The position numbers and the translations under genes are program-made. Source: Usnea hakonensis (taxonomy: Eukaryota > Ascomycota > Lecanoromycetes > Lecanorales > Parmeliaceae). Taken from it: 64,000 bases of DNA. The stretch is from the NCBI GenBank assembly GCA_013423325.1, contig BLJB01000271.1, positions 64,820 through 128,819 on the forward strand, in the 5' to 3' direction. Positions 31,412-41,862 of the stretch are shown here, piece after piece (positions within the stretch are counted from its first letter, which is position 1; each line of letters opens with the position of its first letter). The notes beneath the pieces are model-generated. The model ran no database searches, was not told the DNA's origin, and saw only the letters and a program-made list of their open reading frames with translations.

Positions 31412-33292
31412 CTACAACTGATCGCGATCCACATGGAGAATATCTTGTAACGTGGTTATCACGAAATCCCAGTCTCCGTACTGGACAGGTTTCCACCTCT
31501 TTTTCAACTCGTGCCAGATCTCCAACGCCTTCCCCCGTCCGAAACAGCGACGAAACGCCTGGACGGCCCAAACCACCATCCACTTCATCACGTGTACATC
31601 ACCCGACCCGCAGTCCAACACCTTGAGCATCGCGTCCCACACCGCCTCTAAGCGCTCTCGAGTCCAAGACGTGTACGGTACGCCACCGTGGCAGGTAAAG
31701 CCTTTGAAGAGCTTCGTGAAAATACGTCCGTGCATAGGTAAGCCGAAATGTTGCATTTCGGCCAAAAGCGCGGCGATGCGCGGGAGTTCGCCTGTCTGGC
31801 AGACGTGGTATTCGACGAGGTGAGCATAGGTGTGCACGTCCGGGGCGATGGACTGTTCTTCCCGAATCTGCCGTAGTTTTTCGGGGTCGTCTCTGAAGCG
31901 CTGCGCTGCTCGGTCGAGCAGGTGGCCCAGGTGGCGCACTTCTCTCCAGTTGGTTGGAGGCATGGGAGGACGGCCGGTCTGCTTGGTGTGCATGCGCTTC
32001 ATACGTTCGTAAACCTGCTCTGCGGCTCCGGGCTCACCGGCTCGGAGTAAGGACGTGATCACGCAGTTCAGGACTACGGTGTCTACGATTTCGCCCGATT
32101 CAACAAACTCACGATAAGCACCTCGGACGCCGTCGCCATCCCCCTTGAGGCCGTGATAGAATATGAAGGCGGTGCGGGAATAGCGGTTAAATGGCACATT
32201 CCTGTCCCCCATCTCTTTCAGAATCATTTCAGCAAGCACAAACTTTTCTGCTTTGGCGGCCATGTCGAAAAGGATGTTGAAGGTTACGGTTCCACCTTTG
32301 ACGTTTGCTTCTTGCTCCATTTCCTTCCATGTTCGCAGCGCATTCTCAACATCCACGGCGGTGAGACGTGTGAGACATTGCCCGCAGAAGGCTAGGGCGC
32401 TATTCCATTCTGCTTGGGTTATCGGCAGTCCTGTAGACTTCATGTCGTCTAGTACAGAAAGGTAACGCATCTTTGATATCCTGCTTTTTCTTTCCATCAC
32501 GGACAGTCGACGAAGAAGTAGACGACGGGTATTGGGCGAGAGATGGGAAACTCCAGGGTATGGCAAAGCAGAGTACGCTTCGAAGGCTTCTTCATGTGTA
32601 CATTCGTCTCTGACGAGCACCTCCAGAAGGTGAGTCAAAGCTGGCGACTTCCCGTCTCTTATGTGTTCGCGTGCTTGCAATGACAGCTCGTCCGCGTCCA
32701 TATACGCTTCTGGCGGTGGACTTATGTACCTTCCACTCTGTAGTGAAAACCGCATTGGGACAGCTGATGGTAGCTGGACCAAGTCGAGCACGTTCGTGTG
32801 ATATGACCGCCTATAGTAATCCAGAATGCTCAAGTAGTCATCGCGAGAGAGAGCTTGTAAAGGAACAGGAGGGCATGGGGGCATAGTTGCGCGATGGGAA
32901 TGCCGTATCTGTCTTCCCGCATTAAAGGCATTTTTCCGCCTGGCTTTATGGTACATGTAACCAGGGTTTGAAGCGATTGCTTGGGCGGCCCATGTTCTAA
33001 CATGCAGCTGACCTGAACAAGCCTGGGCTAAGGCGTCAATAAATATATTGTCGAGCTGGCGAGAGGGAGATGGAGACCGGGGCGGAGGCGTAGGCGGAGG
33101 CGGAGTAATTGAAGAAGGCGCATATGGGTGCTTCCTCGTGGCGGCTTTCATCGGCTGCTCTTTCAAGGTGCTCAGCAACATGAGAGTAGCAGGCTGTAGG
33201 AAGGTAAAGATGAAAGTGAGGAGCTGAGGCACCAGGGGTCTTTTGACGGGCCTGACTCGGCTGGAGGAGTTCCTCTCCGCCATACTGGCCAT
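31412..33292 (-). CDS. Pentatricopeptide repeat protein, probably mitochondrial
   Basis: One exon of 626 residues. The C-terminal two thirds hold helix pairs of the PPR type, for example VTFNILFDMAAKAEKFVLAE, RYSRTAFIFYHGLKGDGDGV, TVVLNCVITSLLRAGEPGAA and DVHTYAHLVEYHVCQTGELP. PPR proteins bind RNA, mostly in mitochondria. The N-terminal 100 residues are rich in Arg, Ser and Pro, with a polyproline run (SSITPPPPTPPPRSPSPS). This fits an organellar leader plus linker, although a clean presequence is not obvious. The family member cannot be named from sequence alone; fungal PPR proteins evolve fast. The start is the first ATG of the frame; Met4 is an alternative. It shares a 360-base divergent promoter with the mitoribosomal mS23 gene, which fits a mitochondrial role. 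Confidence 0.85.
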   Translation of the reverse strand: MASMAERNSSSRVRPVKRPLVPQLLTFIFTFLQPATLMLLSTLKEQPMKAATRKHPYAPSSITPPPPTPPPRSPSPSRQLDNIFIDALAQACSGQLHVRTWAAQAIASNPGYMYHKARRKNAFNAGRQIRHSHRATMPPCPPVPLQALSRDDYLSILDYYRRSYHTNVLDLVQLPSAVPMRFSLQSGRYISPPPEAYMDADELSLQAREHIRDGKSPALTHLLEVLVRDECTHEEAFEAYSALPYPGVSHLSPNTRRLLLRRLSVMERKSRISKMRYLSVLDDMKSTGLPITQAEWNSALAFCGQCLTRLTAVDVENALRTWKEMEQEANVKGGTVTFNILFDMAAKAEKFVLAEMILKEMGDRNVPFNRYSRTAFIFYHGLKGDGDGVRGAYREFVESGEIVDTVVLNCVITSLLRAGEPGAAEQVYERMKRMHTKQTGRPPMPPTNWREVRHLGHLLDRAAQRFRDDPEKLRQIREEQSIAPDVHTYAHLVEYHVCQTGELPRIAALLAEMQHFGLPMHGRIFTKLFKGFTCHGGVPYTSWTRERLEAVWDAMLKVLDCGSGDVHVMKWMVVWAVQAFRRCFGRGKALEIWHELKKRWKPVQYGDWDFVITTLQDILHVDRDQL

Positions 33293-33652
33293 GGAACGCC
33301 GAGCATAACATCAATTCATCGTTGGTCACGTTCCACTTTTGGCTTCCTTTTTTACTTTACCTTTCGTCTGATTGGGTCTTTCTAGTAAGTTGATCAACGT
33401 CTCTTGCGCCCAAATATCAATATCAACGTTGAAGCTATACCTTAGGACTAAAGCTATAGCAAAACCCTTGCCCTAAGTAGCGGGGACAGCCGCCTTGGCG
33501 CGACTTTGTTGTTGGTGACCGAGGGACCCTCGGACATTGAAATTTCTCTGCCGACTACCTTAATTTCCGCGCTATTGCGGGCAAAAGTCGGCAGAGACAT
33601 TATGCCTTTAGATCAGTATCAGTAGATCTAGCCTGAGTTGTTCATTTCAGAT
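33293..33652. other. Divergent promoter, PPR/mS23
   Basis: A 360-base bidirectional promoter. Its right half is occupied by a palindromic element (33512-33600). The leftmost part has a copy of the ACCTTAGG motif near 33439. Confidence 0.5.
33512..33600 (-). repeat. Palindromic element, copy A
   Basis: TCTCTGCCGAC (33545-33555) pairs perfectly with GTCGGCAGAGA (33587-33597). Left of it, CCGAGGG and CCCTCGG form a second palindrome around 33519-33533. Read on the minus strand it aligns with the element at 55482-55590. Both share GCCGA..., TCGGYAGAGA and GGTCCCTCGGT in the same order. It looks like a small non-autonomous, MITE-like repeat. Exact borders are unclear. Confidence 0.6.
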
Positions 33653-34473
33653 ATGGGTCGATACGACTTTCGTCCTTTGCGTGTGCACCAAACGGCAACG
33701 CAGCTCCTCAAAACAGAACGTATATCCAGAATTCCACCCTGGTATGGCGTCGTCGGTTCCATAACGCCTGCTCAAACTCTCGTTCGCACGCAGCCACTTC
33801 CTCATCAGCATCGCAAAGGCAGGTCAAGAAAGAAAAAAGCGAGTAAGCTTTTCCAACCGCAGACCATCCACTACGAAGAGGACTTTCTACGGACAGAATT
33901 TTTCAAAGATCACCCGTGGGAGCTGGTAAGGCCACGACTGGTTATTGAAGATGATGGAAAAGATTATCAGAAAGTGAATTGGAAGCGCATTCAACAGCCA
34001 CAAAAGGTGTTGAGCGGAGAGAGGTGAACACTGCCCGCTAGTCGCTCCATGCCAGTACTGAATCCCACAGCGTTGTCCAGCGACAATTATGGCTAAGGCA
34101 TAATGTGCCGGGTATCACACCCGCCCAAGCCTATGACCAGGCACGAAAAGAGTTCTATGACCTACGGCTCCAAGAGGATGTGGAACGAAGGGTTGCAAAA
34201 GAGGAAGCAATGTCTACGGGAGCATATTTTGGAAAATCTGCACTAGACATTGGAATGATATTGGAAGACAAAGAGTATGAGAAGTGGAAGGTGTGGGCAA
34301 CGAATGAGGCTGCCCTGGCCGAGCAAAGACAGGCAGCAATGTATACGGGTGGTGAGGAAAACGAGGAAATGGCGTTGGATTCTGATCCGGCTGAACTCGA
34401 AGTTGAGGAAGTCTCGGATCAGATACCGGCTCAAGGTCAAAGTGCTTTGGGTGGTGCTATGATTAGGCCATGA
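33653..34473 (+). CDS. RSM25: Mitochondrial 37S ribosomal protein mS23 (Rsm25)
   Basis: Exons 33653-34023 and 34071-34473 encode 257 residues. The N-terminus MGRYDFRPLRVHQTATQLL and IPPWYGVVGSITPAQTLVRT are typical for fungal Rsm25. DFLRTEFFKDHPWELVRPR and SVVQRQLWLRHNVPGITPAQ (across the splice) and AYDQARKEFYDLR confirm the family. It is a small-subunit mitoribosome protein that lies near the mRNA channel region. The last 60 residues are acidic (DSDPAELEVEEVSDQ). The 47-base intron has donor GTGAAC. Start is the ATG before GRYDF; no separate presequence is seen, as is common for this protein. Confidence 0.94.
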
Positions 34474-35634
34474 TTCTGGAGTAAGTGTCAGACAGCTGAA
34501 CGCTGTCTTTGATGCCATTGTTGATCCACCGACGGATTCGCAGGATGAGCTTGAGGTCAACCCAGTGATTGGCATGGAACGAAGCAGAAGCTTGACATGA
34601 GTGCCGCAATTGGTTCAGACAAGTTGACAACATCCTACGTTCTCCGGTTTCGAATTGGTCACGTCCTAACTCTAGAGACAACTTCAATTCCAACCAATAC
34701 AAGAAAATGGAGCTGGATACACGGGAAAATGCGGCATTTAAGTGCTTATTCTGATTACCCCTATTATCGATGATCCATTGAAAAGAGGAGAAACATATTA
34801 TATTTCTAGAATGTACTCTAGAATTTGTGATGTAGGATGCGGGAGGTCTAGGGAGTAATCAACGTTGAGGCAATATATCGTTACTCGTTGCCCCTTGTCC
34901 GATACTACTTCAATCATACTGCTTAGTGAGTAGATGAGGTACTTTACTTACGGTATTATTGCTTACTGCATGGATATTTCGGGAGCGTGAAGATGCAGAA
35001 TGACGGGAGTGGGCATTAAAGAACGTTAGTGCGACATTAGTGGCCGAGGCTAATCCTTGTCTAAGGTAAGGTACATTAGCGGCGGTACAATAGAGACAAT
35101 ACCTGACTTGCCTTATTTCGCATGGCATGAAAGTATACTTTAGTATCCCATTACCTTACCTATGCTACCCTTAGCCTTAGCCCTTTCCTTTTCCCTGTCC
35201 CTTTCTTTCCCCAGTCTCCACTCCCCACATGCATCCAATCAATCCTCCTTTCCATCACTACATCTTCTGCTTCTCCTTCTCCTTCTCTCTTTCTTTCTCT
35301 TTCTCTTCCTCTTTCACACTGCACTCTGGAGTGCCTGAGAGTATCCGGTATCTCTCAGAGTGTGTCTGCTTCATCACTTGCGCCATTGACATACCTCTTT
35401 CCCATTTTGCTCTCCCGTTCAACGGATCCATCATATCGTCTGACCAACCAATGACTGGGAGGAACATGCTTCTCTCATACTCATGACCGTTGACCTGCAT
35501 TGCCAACGCTTCTCAAAACATGCCTGAATCTCTTCAACCTGGGTAAGCCTCCCGTTCCGAGCCCCGCACCAGCTCAGCCTCGTACTCACGTTGAGGAAAG
35601 ATACCCCTCGGAATATGATTATTCCACAACAATT
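34474..35634. other. Intergenic and probable long leader of SOG2
   Basis: 1.16 kb. Left part AT-rich. ACCTTA/TAAGGT motif copies lie near 34940, 35061-35073 and 35151-35160. From about 35165 to 35315 there is a strong CT tract (TCTTTCTC repeats), typical of a fungal core promoter or leader. An ATG at 35521 opens a very short frame before the SOG2 start and could act as an upstream ORF. Confidence 0.5.
35170..35315 (+). promoter_or_regulatory. Pyrimidine tract upstream of SOG2
   Basis: Long stretch of C and T on the plus strand, densest at 35262-35315 (CTTCTCC and TTTCTC units). Such CT tracts lie just upstream of transcription starts of strongly expressed fungal genes. The link to SOG2 is inferred from position. 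Confidence 0.45.
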
Positions 35635-38600
35635 ATGGCTCCTTCCCAAGAGTCTCTCAGGGAGAGACCCGACAAGATGTCAGGCTTGACAACGCGCGAA
35701 AGTGTTGAGCTATTTCAAGAAGCTCACGACAAGGCCGTAGACGAACACCACAGTACCCTCCAACAATCTTTGACTGGAGGCGAAAATGTTGGCGGAGCAG
35801 TAAAGCCCAAAGTGACTCTTGATTTGAGGAAAAGGAATCTGTCACAGATACCAAAGGAGGTCGTTGCCATCATCGGGCAAGATGTCGAGAGGTAAGGAAT
35901 TTCTTTCCTTGTGGCTATGTCGCACCACCGTTTTTCTCCCATTTTCATTTTCATTGAAATTGCACCGAGGTGAGCTGACAAGGAATCAAATTCTTGCTAA
36001 GTCTGGATTGAATTAGGCTACAGCTATCCTACAACCAGCTATCCCACGTCGCCCACGAATTTATTTGTTGCTCTGCCTTGAGATATCTCAATCTACGCGA
36101 TAACCGGTTCAAAGAGGTTCCCAAGGCCGTAAGTTGACCAGTCAATTGGATATCATGAAGGAAAGCTGATAAGAAAACCCAAGATCTTTGGTCTGCCACA
36201 ATTGGAAATACTCGATCTCAGTAGGAACAAGATCAGCGAAGTTTCGGACGAAATCGAACAGATGAAAGCATTGCGGGTCTTTTCAATACAGCATAATAAC
36301 ATCGGAAACCTTCCTCTTTGCCTCGGAAGTATTAACACACTTAGAATGTTAAAGTTATCTGGCAATCCTTTGACTCCGAGGCTTAGACGCATCGTAGAGG
36401 GCAGCGATCTTTCCCCCGGTCCATCGCCGGCATTTGTTGAAAATGAGAACGAAAAGGATACAATGTCGACAAAGAAAGTGCTAGAATACTTGAGAACGTT
36501 GGCAGCTGCGAAAGATTCTGAGGGTGATTCTAGGTGGGTATCCCAAGAAGTTGTTTTCGCATCCTTGCTCACGAATGCTACTATGGTAGTGATGGACCTT
36601 TGGAGACTCCACGTGCCATTCTACGTTTTCCGCTGCCTACTAGGAAATACGGACACAACACGAGCGAGTCCGAGTCCGCGTCTGAATTAAGGTCTCCAGG
36701 CTTTGCAAAGCCACCTCTACCAGCTCGCTCACATTACAGAGTTCCTTCTAGCCAGAACAACGTATTAATGCAGAATGCGGCACTTCGTCGTCCTGGCCTT
36801 GCACCTTTGTCACTGGGTAATGAACGGAATCGGAGTAACAGCGAAAGCATTCTACAAGCTACACAGAATACCCGAAGCAAGCGCATGGGTATGGTCCCCA
36901 GAAAGCAGACTGGCCTTACAGTGCTTGATGAGACGCGTGCCTACAGAAATAGCCATCATTCTCGTGGACAAAGTCATGGCTCTGCTCTACGTCAAGGAAA
37001 TCTTGCTAGTGATATCAGTCCTTCGAATGTGACATCCTTACACGATAGTGAGGGTCAGCGGGGTGTGATTGGGCGTCCTCTGTCAAGTCTACTGCGACAG
37101 AAGGAAAGCCTTCCGGGAACCAAGATCATCGAAGCTGCAAAGAGCATATTGTACTCCCTCAACCTTGTACACCATCATCTTGGCGTTTTATTTCCTGTGA
37201 TCCAGGAAGGGAGGTCGAAAAGATCGAGTTTGGAAAGGGTCTTCCTCAACGCTACCATCCGCATTGAGCATTTGGACCAAGAACTAAACAACTGCACGCG
37301 CGATGCGGCCCAAGGTCTAGGGTTCACAAGAGCGTCAAGGAGGGCCGTGCGAGAGGCTACCCACGCTTGCATCTTGACCCACGAACCTATTGCGCAGCTT
37401 ACAACTCGCTCTGTTGGGCAGCTTGTCCAAGATGCAGACCCAAAGTACATTCGGACTTTAATGCTCCTTCTCTACGGAAGCCTGAACGAAGTGTACAATT
37501 TGAATAAAACGTTGGGTTGGAAAAGGCAGCGAATGAAGGCCCAAAAACCGAGGGTATTCCAAGTCTCCCAAAAAACGCCAAATGCTAGTGAAGAGGACAG
37601 TTTAAATTTTCGCGACGATTCTGTGACGCCAACCCGAGATCGCCCAAAGCCTGAGAGACGTTGGAGAAATGGAGGGGCTATTCAGCAGGTCAGCAGTCAC
37701 ATCGATCTTCATACGGCACTCAATACTCAGACTGCTGTTCCGGTGCATCTCAATGCCCGCAGCCGCTCAAGTAGTCGCGCTGGAATGTTTCACGGATCGA
37801 CCTCCAGCTCAGTAGTTAGTACACCTCGTTCAGGAGAATCTTTCAGTTCGACCAAACTAGCTCCTCGTTCTCGTAGCGGAAGTGTCACGATGATGCCGGA
37901 CCAGGCTCGGGTTGAGAAGGAGCAAAGAGTCCAATTCGAGCAGATCTTCGTCATTCTCAGGAAATTCGCTGATCAAGGCCTTCAAATTATTCCGCAGCTG
38001 CAATCGTTCTTTGAAGATGCTGCAGAAAATTCTCAGAGACAATACACACACGAGAAGGTCCCTGAGCTGTGGTTGACTCTTGTGAATCGTAACAGAACAT
38101 GCCTGAGCATGAGTGAAAAGCTGAAGAAACGACTTTCGACGATCAAGCTCAATGACCCCGAGGCACGAAATGCCAGGGACTTTTGGCGTCTAGTCAAAGA
38201 TTTCGTCGATTCCTACAGCAGTCTTCTAGCGTCTCTCAGAGAAGCAAGACTGCTCAATCTCGTGCCTAGCGATATGAGACACCAAGTCCGTCCGGTTCAC
38301 AAGTTTGCCACCGAAGCAGCCACTTTGATCACGAATTCGCCGTGGAACCGTCTGACTTTCGAGGTGGAAACTCAAGCTCAGCCCCTATCGCGAGCTCCGA
38401 CACCGGCTCCGAACGGATATCAGGCTCATCAGCAGCATCGCACACGGGGTTCCGGGGGATCGAACGCAGCGTCAAGCTCAAGCCCTTATACTCCGAGTGT
38501 GCCTGCTACCCCACTGTCAGCTGCACTGGGCCCCGCCGCTCAAGCTACTGTGCCTGCAACGCCTGCAAGTGCTTCTTTGAATCGTTCGTTCGAGGGGGAT

Positions 38601-38660
38601 GTTTTTCAGCGAGCTGATTCACTGCTTAACTTGCAGAACACCGTATACCATCGCCGTTAG
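35635..38660 (+). CDS. SOG2: SOG2-family leucine-rich repeat protein of the RAM pathway
   Basis: Four exons (35635-35891, 36017-36128, 36184-36533, 36644-38660) encode 911 residues. Leucine-rich repeats occupy about residues 60-180: VTLDLRKRNLSQIPKEV, LQLSYNQLSHVAHEFI, LRYLNLRDNRFKEVPKA, LEILDLSRNKISEVSDEI and LRMLKLSGNPLTPRLR. The SOG2 C-terminal region follows, with LYGSLNEVYNLNKTLGWKRQ and DFWRLVKDFVDSYSSLLASL. Long Ser/Pro-rich linkers separate the parts. Sog2 is the LRR subunit of the RAM network (Cbk1/Orb6 NDR kinase, Kic1, Tao3, Hym1), which controls polarised growth and cell separation. The start at MAPSQESLRERPDKMSG is the first ATG in the LRR frame. The third intron (110 bases) stays partly open but breaks the family sequence. 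Confidence 0.93.
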
Positions 38661-40071
38661 GATCTTGTTAAACGTCCTTACGCATGCATGATGTCTGGGT
38701 ATGAAGTCTTATACGGAATGGTAGCCGGCAAGCTTCCTTCATGATTGTCTTGTTTCATCGCGGGTAGGCTTTGCTTTTTCGTCGCATGGGTAAGCGCTGG
38801 AGCTAGGACGGAGCAATTGGCATCTCTGGAAAGATACCCCGTTCAGCGTTTGGAGCGTTTCTGACATTACTGGCCCCCACGAATACTCTAGATTCGTCTT
38901 CTGTTTTTGAACTTGATCAACTTTAAGTTAGCGTCAACGGGCAACTTTCGATGATGAAGAGTATATCAGCAATGGAAATCGTATCCCGAGATCTCTTGTT
39001 CCTGCCTGCATTTGAGCCGAATCCCTTCCTTCCTTCTCCTTGACCAACTCCTTTTCACCATCCACTTTTGAGTTTTCCAGAGCGTGGACCCGATTTTGAT
39101 CGAAAGACGACGAGCCCAAGGAGCCTTGTCGTCTGCCGGCGCTGCTCTTCGTGACTTCGGTTTCTCATCTATGCTAAAGACGCCCTTTCTCGAAGATGAG
39201 GAGAGGGAGGGAGGTTTGTTTGGTTACGCCTTCTTATACCTATTCACTTGCCGTTTGGGATGATGTCATCTATGAATACGTACGTACGTACGTATATATG
39301 ATAATGGGGTAAGGGTTTCGAGAAAAAGGGCTGTCTATTCATCTTATCTATCTGTTTTATCGCCGAGATTTGGAGTAGAGTAGCTTGGTAGGTAGGTATG
39401 GGTGCAGAGTGGTATTTTGAGTTTGGGAGGAGGAGGAAAGGGATGGAAGAAGGGGAGGGCGCTGAGTGGTGGATGGGAGGTTTGTGATGGGATGGGATGA
39501 GATTAATGGGAACTTGCTGGTGGGGGATTGAAGGAAGGAAAGGACGAGAGAAGGACGTTCTTCAGAAGAATGAATAGATGGATGGCGAGTTATCTGGCTT
39601 ACCCTTGTTTCCCATTTTCATGCTGCAATCTATCAGGTTAGTAGTGACGGGTTTTTGCTCTTACGGAAACGTCCCAGCGACGAAATCAGTGTATATATAT
39701 ATACCTCCTAAATTTCTTCAGACGCATTTCCTGGAGCAAGCGAGCTCTCTGTACAACAACCGCATTGATCAGATGCATAGATACAATTCAATACCTAGAC
39801 GACTTCGTAATCTCACAATCTTACCACAGCGCCATCATCAGGCGGCGCCAGTGCAGCTCGCCGGGCATGAAAAATTGATAAACCCCAAGGACCTCGCTGT
39901 GAAATGCAACGCCCGCTATGACCAAAAACAGAAACAACATCATGCCTATTACGCCTTTGCTCGCTATGCATTATGTTCCAAGATCTGTTTCGTCAAAAAT
40001 TTTCGAGGTAACGTGACCGAAGGCCCTGTTTGCCAGGTATCTTATCAAATCCATTTCCATCCTCATCGCTA
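38661..40071. other. Convergent intergenic, 1.4 kb
   Basis: Between the SOG2 and STS1 stop codons. It includes a TACG microsatellite (39278-39295), a GA-rich stretch around 39410-39550 and a short TA repeat at 39692-39701. A 200-residue plus-strand frame at 39578-40180 overlaps the STS1 3' end in antisense and has no family signal, so I leave it out. Confidence 0.45.
39278..39295. repeat. TACG microsatellite
   Basis: Consecutive TACG/ACGT units, self-complementary, followed by TATATATG. Simple sequence in the 3' flank of SOG2. Confidence 0.7.
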
Positions 40072-41070
40072 TCACCACGGTCCAACACGCACGGGCAAAT
40101 TTGTGCCATATGTTCCGGCCAAGAGCTCTTGCCTCACTGAATTCAAATCGTTTCCCCGGCTGCTGTGCTGCTGTGGTTGAGGGTGCCCGGCCATCCATCC
40201 AATGCTTGCACTGAGTTCATTCACGGCATCCTGAAGCTTCCCATTCGCTTGCTGGTTGTGCTTTGCCAGCTTCTGATCCCATCCTCCGTATTGTAGCTGC
40301 ATGCCTCCAGCCCGCTTGGCCGCTTCCCTTATAGCCAGCGCCCAAGCTCCAGAGATCTCGTCGTAGGCGTTCTGTTTATGAAGACTATTCTGGAAGGAGG
40401 ACCAGTCCGGTAGTCTGTGGATGACGTCTGTTGCTCCGTCGAGAAATGCGAGGGACTGCGAGGCCTGGGTTTCGTATGGTGGCAGGAAGTGTGGCGTGAA
40501 ATCGGCTAGAGCGTCGAGAAGAGCCATGAGGGATTCTCGCACACGATTATACGCATAGTCCGAGGATGAGTCACCGCCAAAAGGGAAAGAGGCTTGTAAA
40601 GCGGATTCATATTTCTTGAGAACATTAAGGGCCGATAGAACACTAGGCCGTGGTGCGGTGTGTTCAACTTCGGAACCGATGCCAGGATGCCGCGAGCAGA
40701 GAGACTGTAGAACATCTCGCAGTGAGTCGGCATCCAAAGTCTCCAGGAGTCTGGGCAGAGCAAGCGCTCTGCCGACAGGACCCGATCTAGGCCTTTTGGT
40801 CTGTCGATAGGTGGGAAGGGAGCGCGTAACCGGGGCAGGAGAGTTGGCCGGTGAGGAGGACATTCTGTCTTCCGCTTGAGGCTCGTCGTCTTCGGCTTTT
40901 CGTTTTCGGCTGGCAAATCCCATGGGCGTGTATGAAGAAGACACTATCAGGTTGGTCAGCATGCTTTCTCTTCAATGTGGGAGGTATGGGAGACGCGGAC
41001 TTGGGTGGGAGGGCGAGAGACGTGGATTAGAAAGATGATGAGGCGGTGGTGGTGTAGCAAGAAGATTCAT
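40072..41070 (-). CDS. STS1: Cut8/STS1 nuclear proteasome tether
   Basis: Two exons (41070-41001, 40943-40072) encode 313 residues. Exon 1 gives MNLLATPPPPHHLSNPRLSP, a known style of N-terminus for the fungal family. It joins MSSSYTPMGFASRKRKAEDD. The conserved Cut8 region includes VGRALALPRLLETLDADSLR, VLQSLCSRHPGI, DYAYNRVRESLMALLDALAD, and FTPHFLPPYETQ with SLAFLDGATDVIHRLPDW. Cut8/Sts1 binds proteasomes and holds them at the nucleus; the N-terminal basic stretch acts in nuclear import and ubiquitin binding. The intron donor (GTCCGC) is poor, but phases and total length agree. If exon 1 is wrong, translation would start at the ATG of MGFASRKRKAEDD (40923). Confidence 0.9.
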
Positions 41071-41862
41071 AATGGCAAGGATGTGTTGTGAGAGAAGGAG
41101 AAGGGAGGATTAATTGGGGAAGAAACAGAGATTGTACATGACAGAAATTGGTGAGAAGGAAGAAAGAGGTTGACGAGGTGGGGGGGTTTGATATTCGTAG
41201 ACGCTTACAGTAGGAAATAATACTTGGTATAATACTTAGTATAAAACTTTACTTTATTAGTGTTGGAGATATTTACATCATTGATCAGATTTATCGACTG
41301 ACACTAGCGATTAATTTTATCTGTCGAGTCCACCAATCACAGGCCAACTCGATAAAGCAGTCGTACATTACATTAGACACGTCGTACAAAAAAAGGCATG
41401 GCAGCACATGCGATTCTCGCCTTATCTACAATTTCATCAAATGTCTGCTTAAATCCTTCATCCAGGCACTAATCCAGCTTTACCGCTTCCGCACGAATTA
41501 CTATACAGGCAAGCGTAATCGTTTATCTATCTATTGCACATCCTAGAATTGTGATATTGTCTTGAGCTTGACAATTTGCTGGGGATGAAGCATCACCCCG
41601 ACCCTTAGCGCACCTTCTACCCAAGCGTGATTATCATTCCACATACCATGTTCCCTCATCGTTTTTAGGCTGTACCCGCAGAGGCAATCTTCTGCCGAGC
41701 CCTGCTGTCCTCATACTGATATGCCATCTGCATGCATCCTCCCGCTACTTCTGATGTCACAGTCATTCCCTAATACACCAACAAAGCGCTTCACTCGGCA
41801 ACATAGTGTGACAATCAAGATCCAAGAGACGCTCTTGCATTCACCGAGGACACGTCAACATT
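41071..41862. other. Intergenic, STS1 promoter side and MTR4 3' side
   Basis: 790 bases. AT-rich part at 41210-41270 with repeated ATAATACTT-like units. No gene seen. Confidence 0.45.

Noticed and set aside
39578..40180. 200-residue plus-strand open frame
   Set aside because: It overlaps the STS1 3' end in antisense. It has no domain, and its upstream part is AT-rich intergenic DNA.
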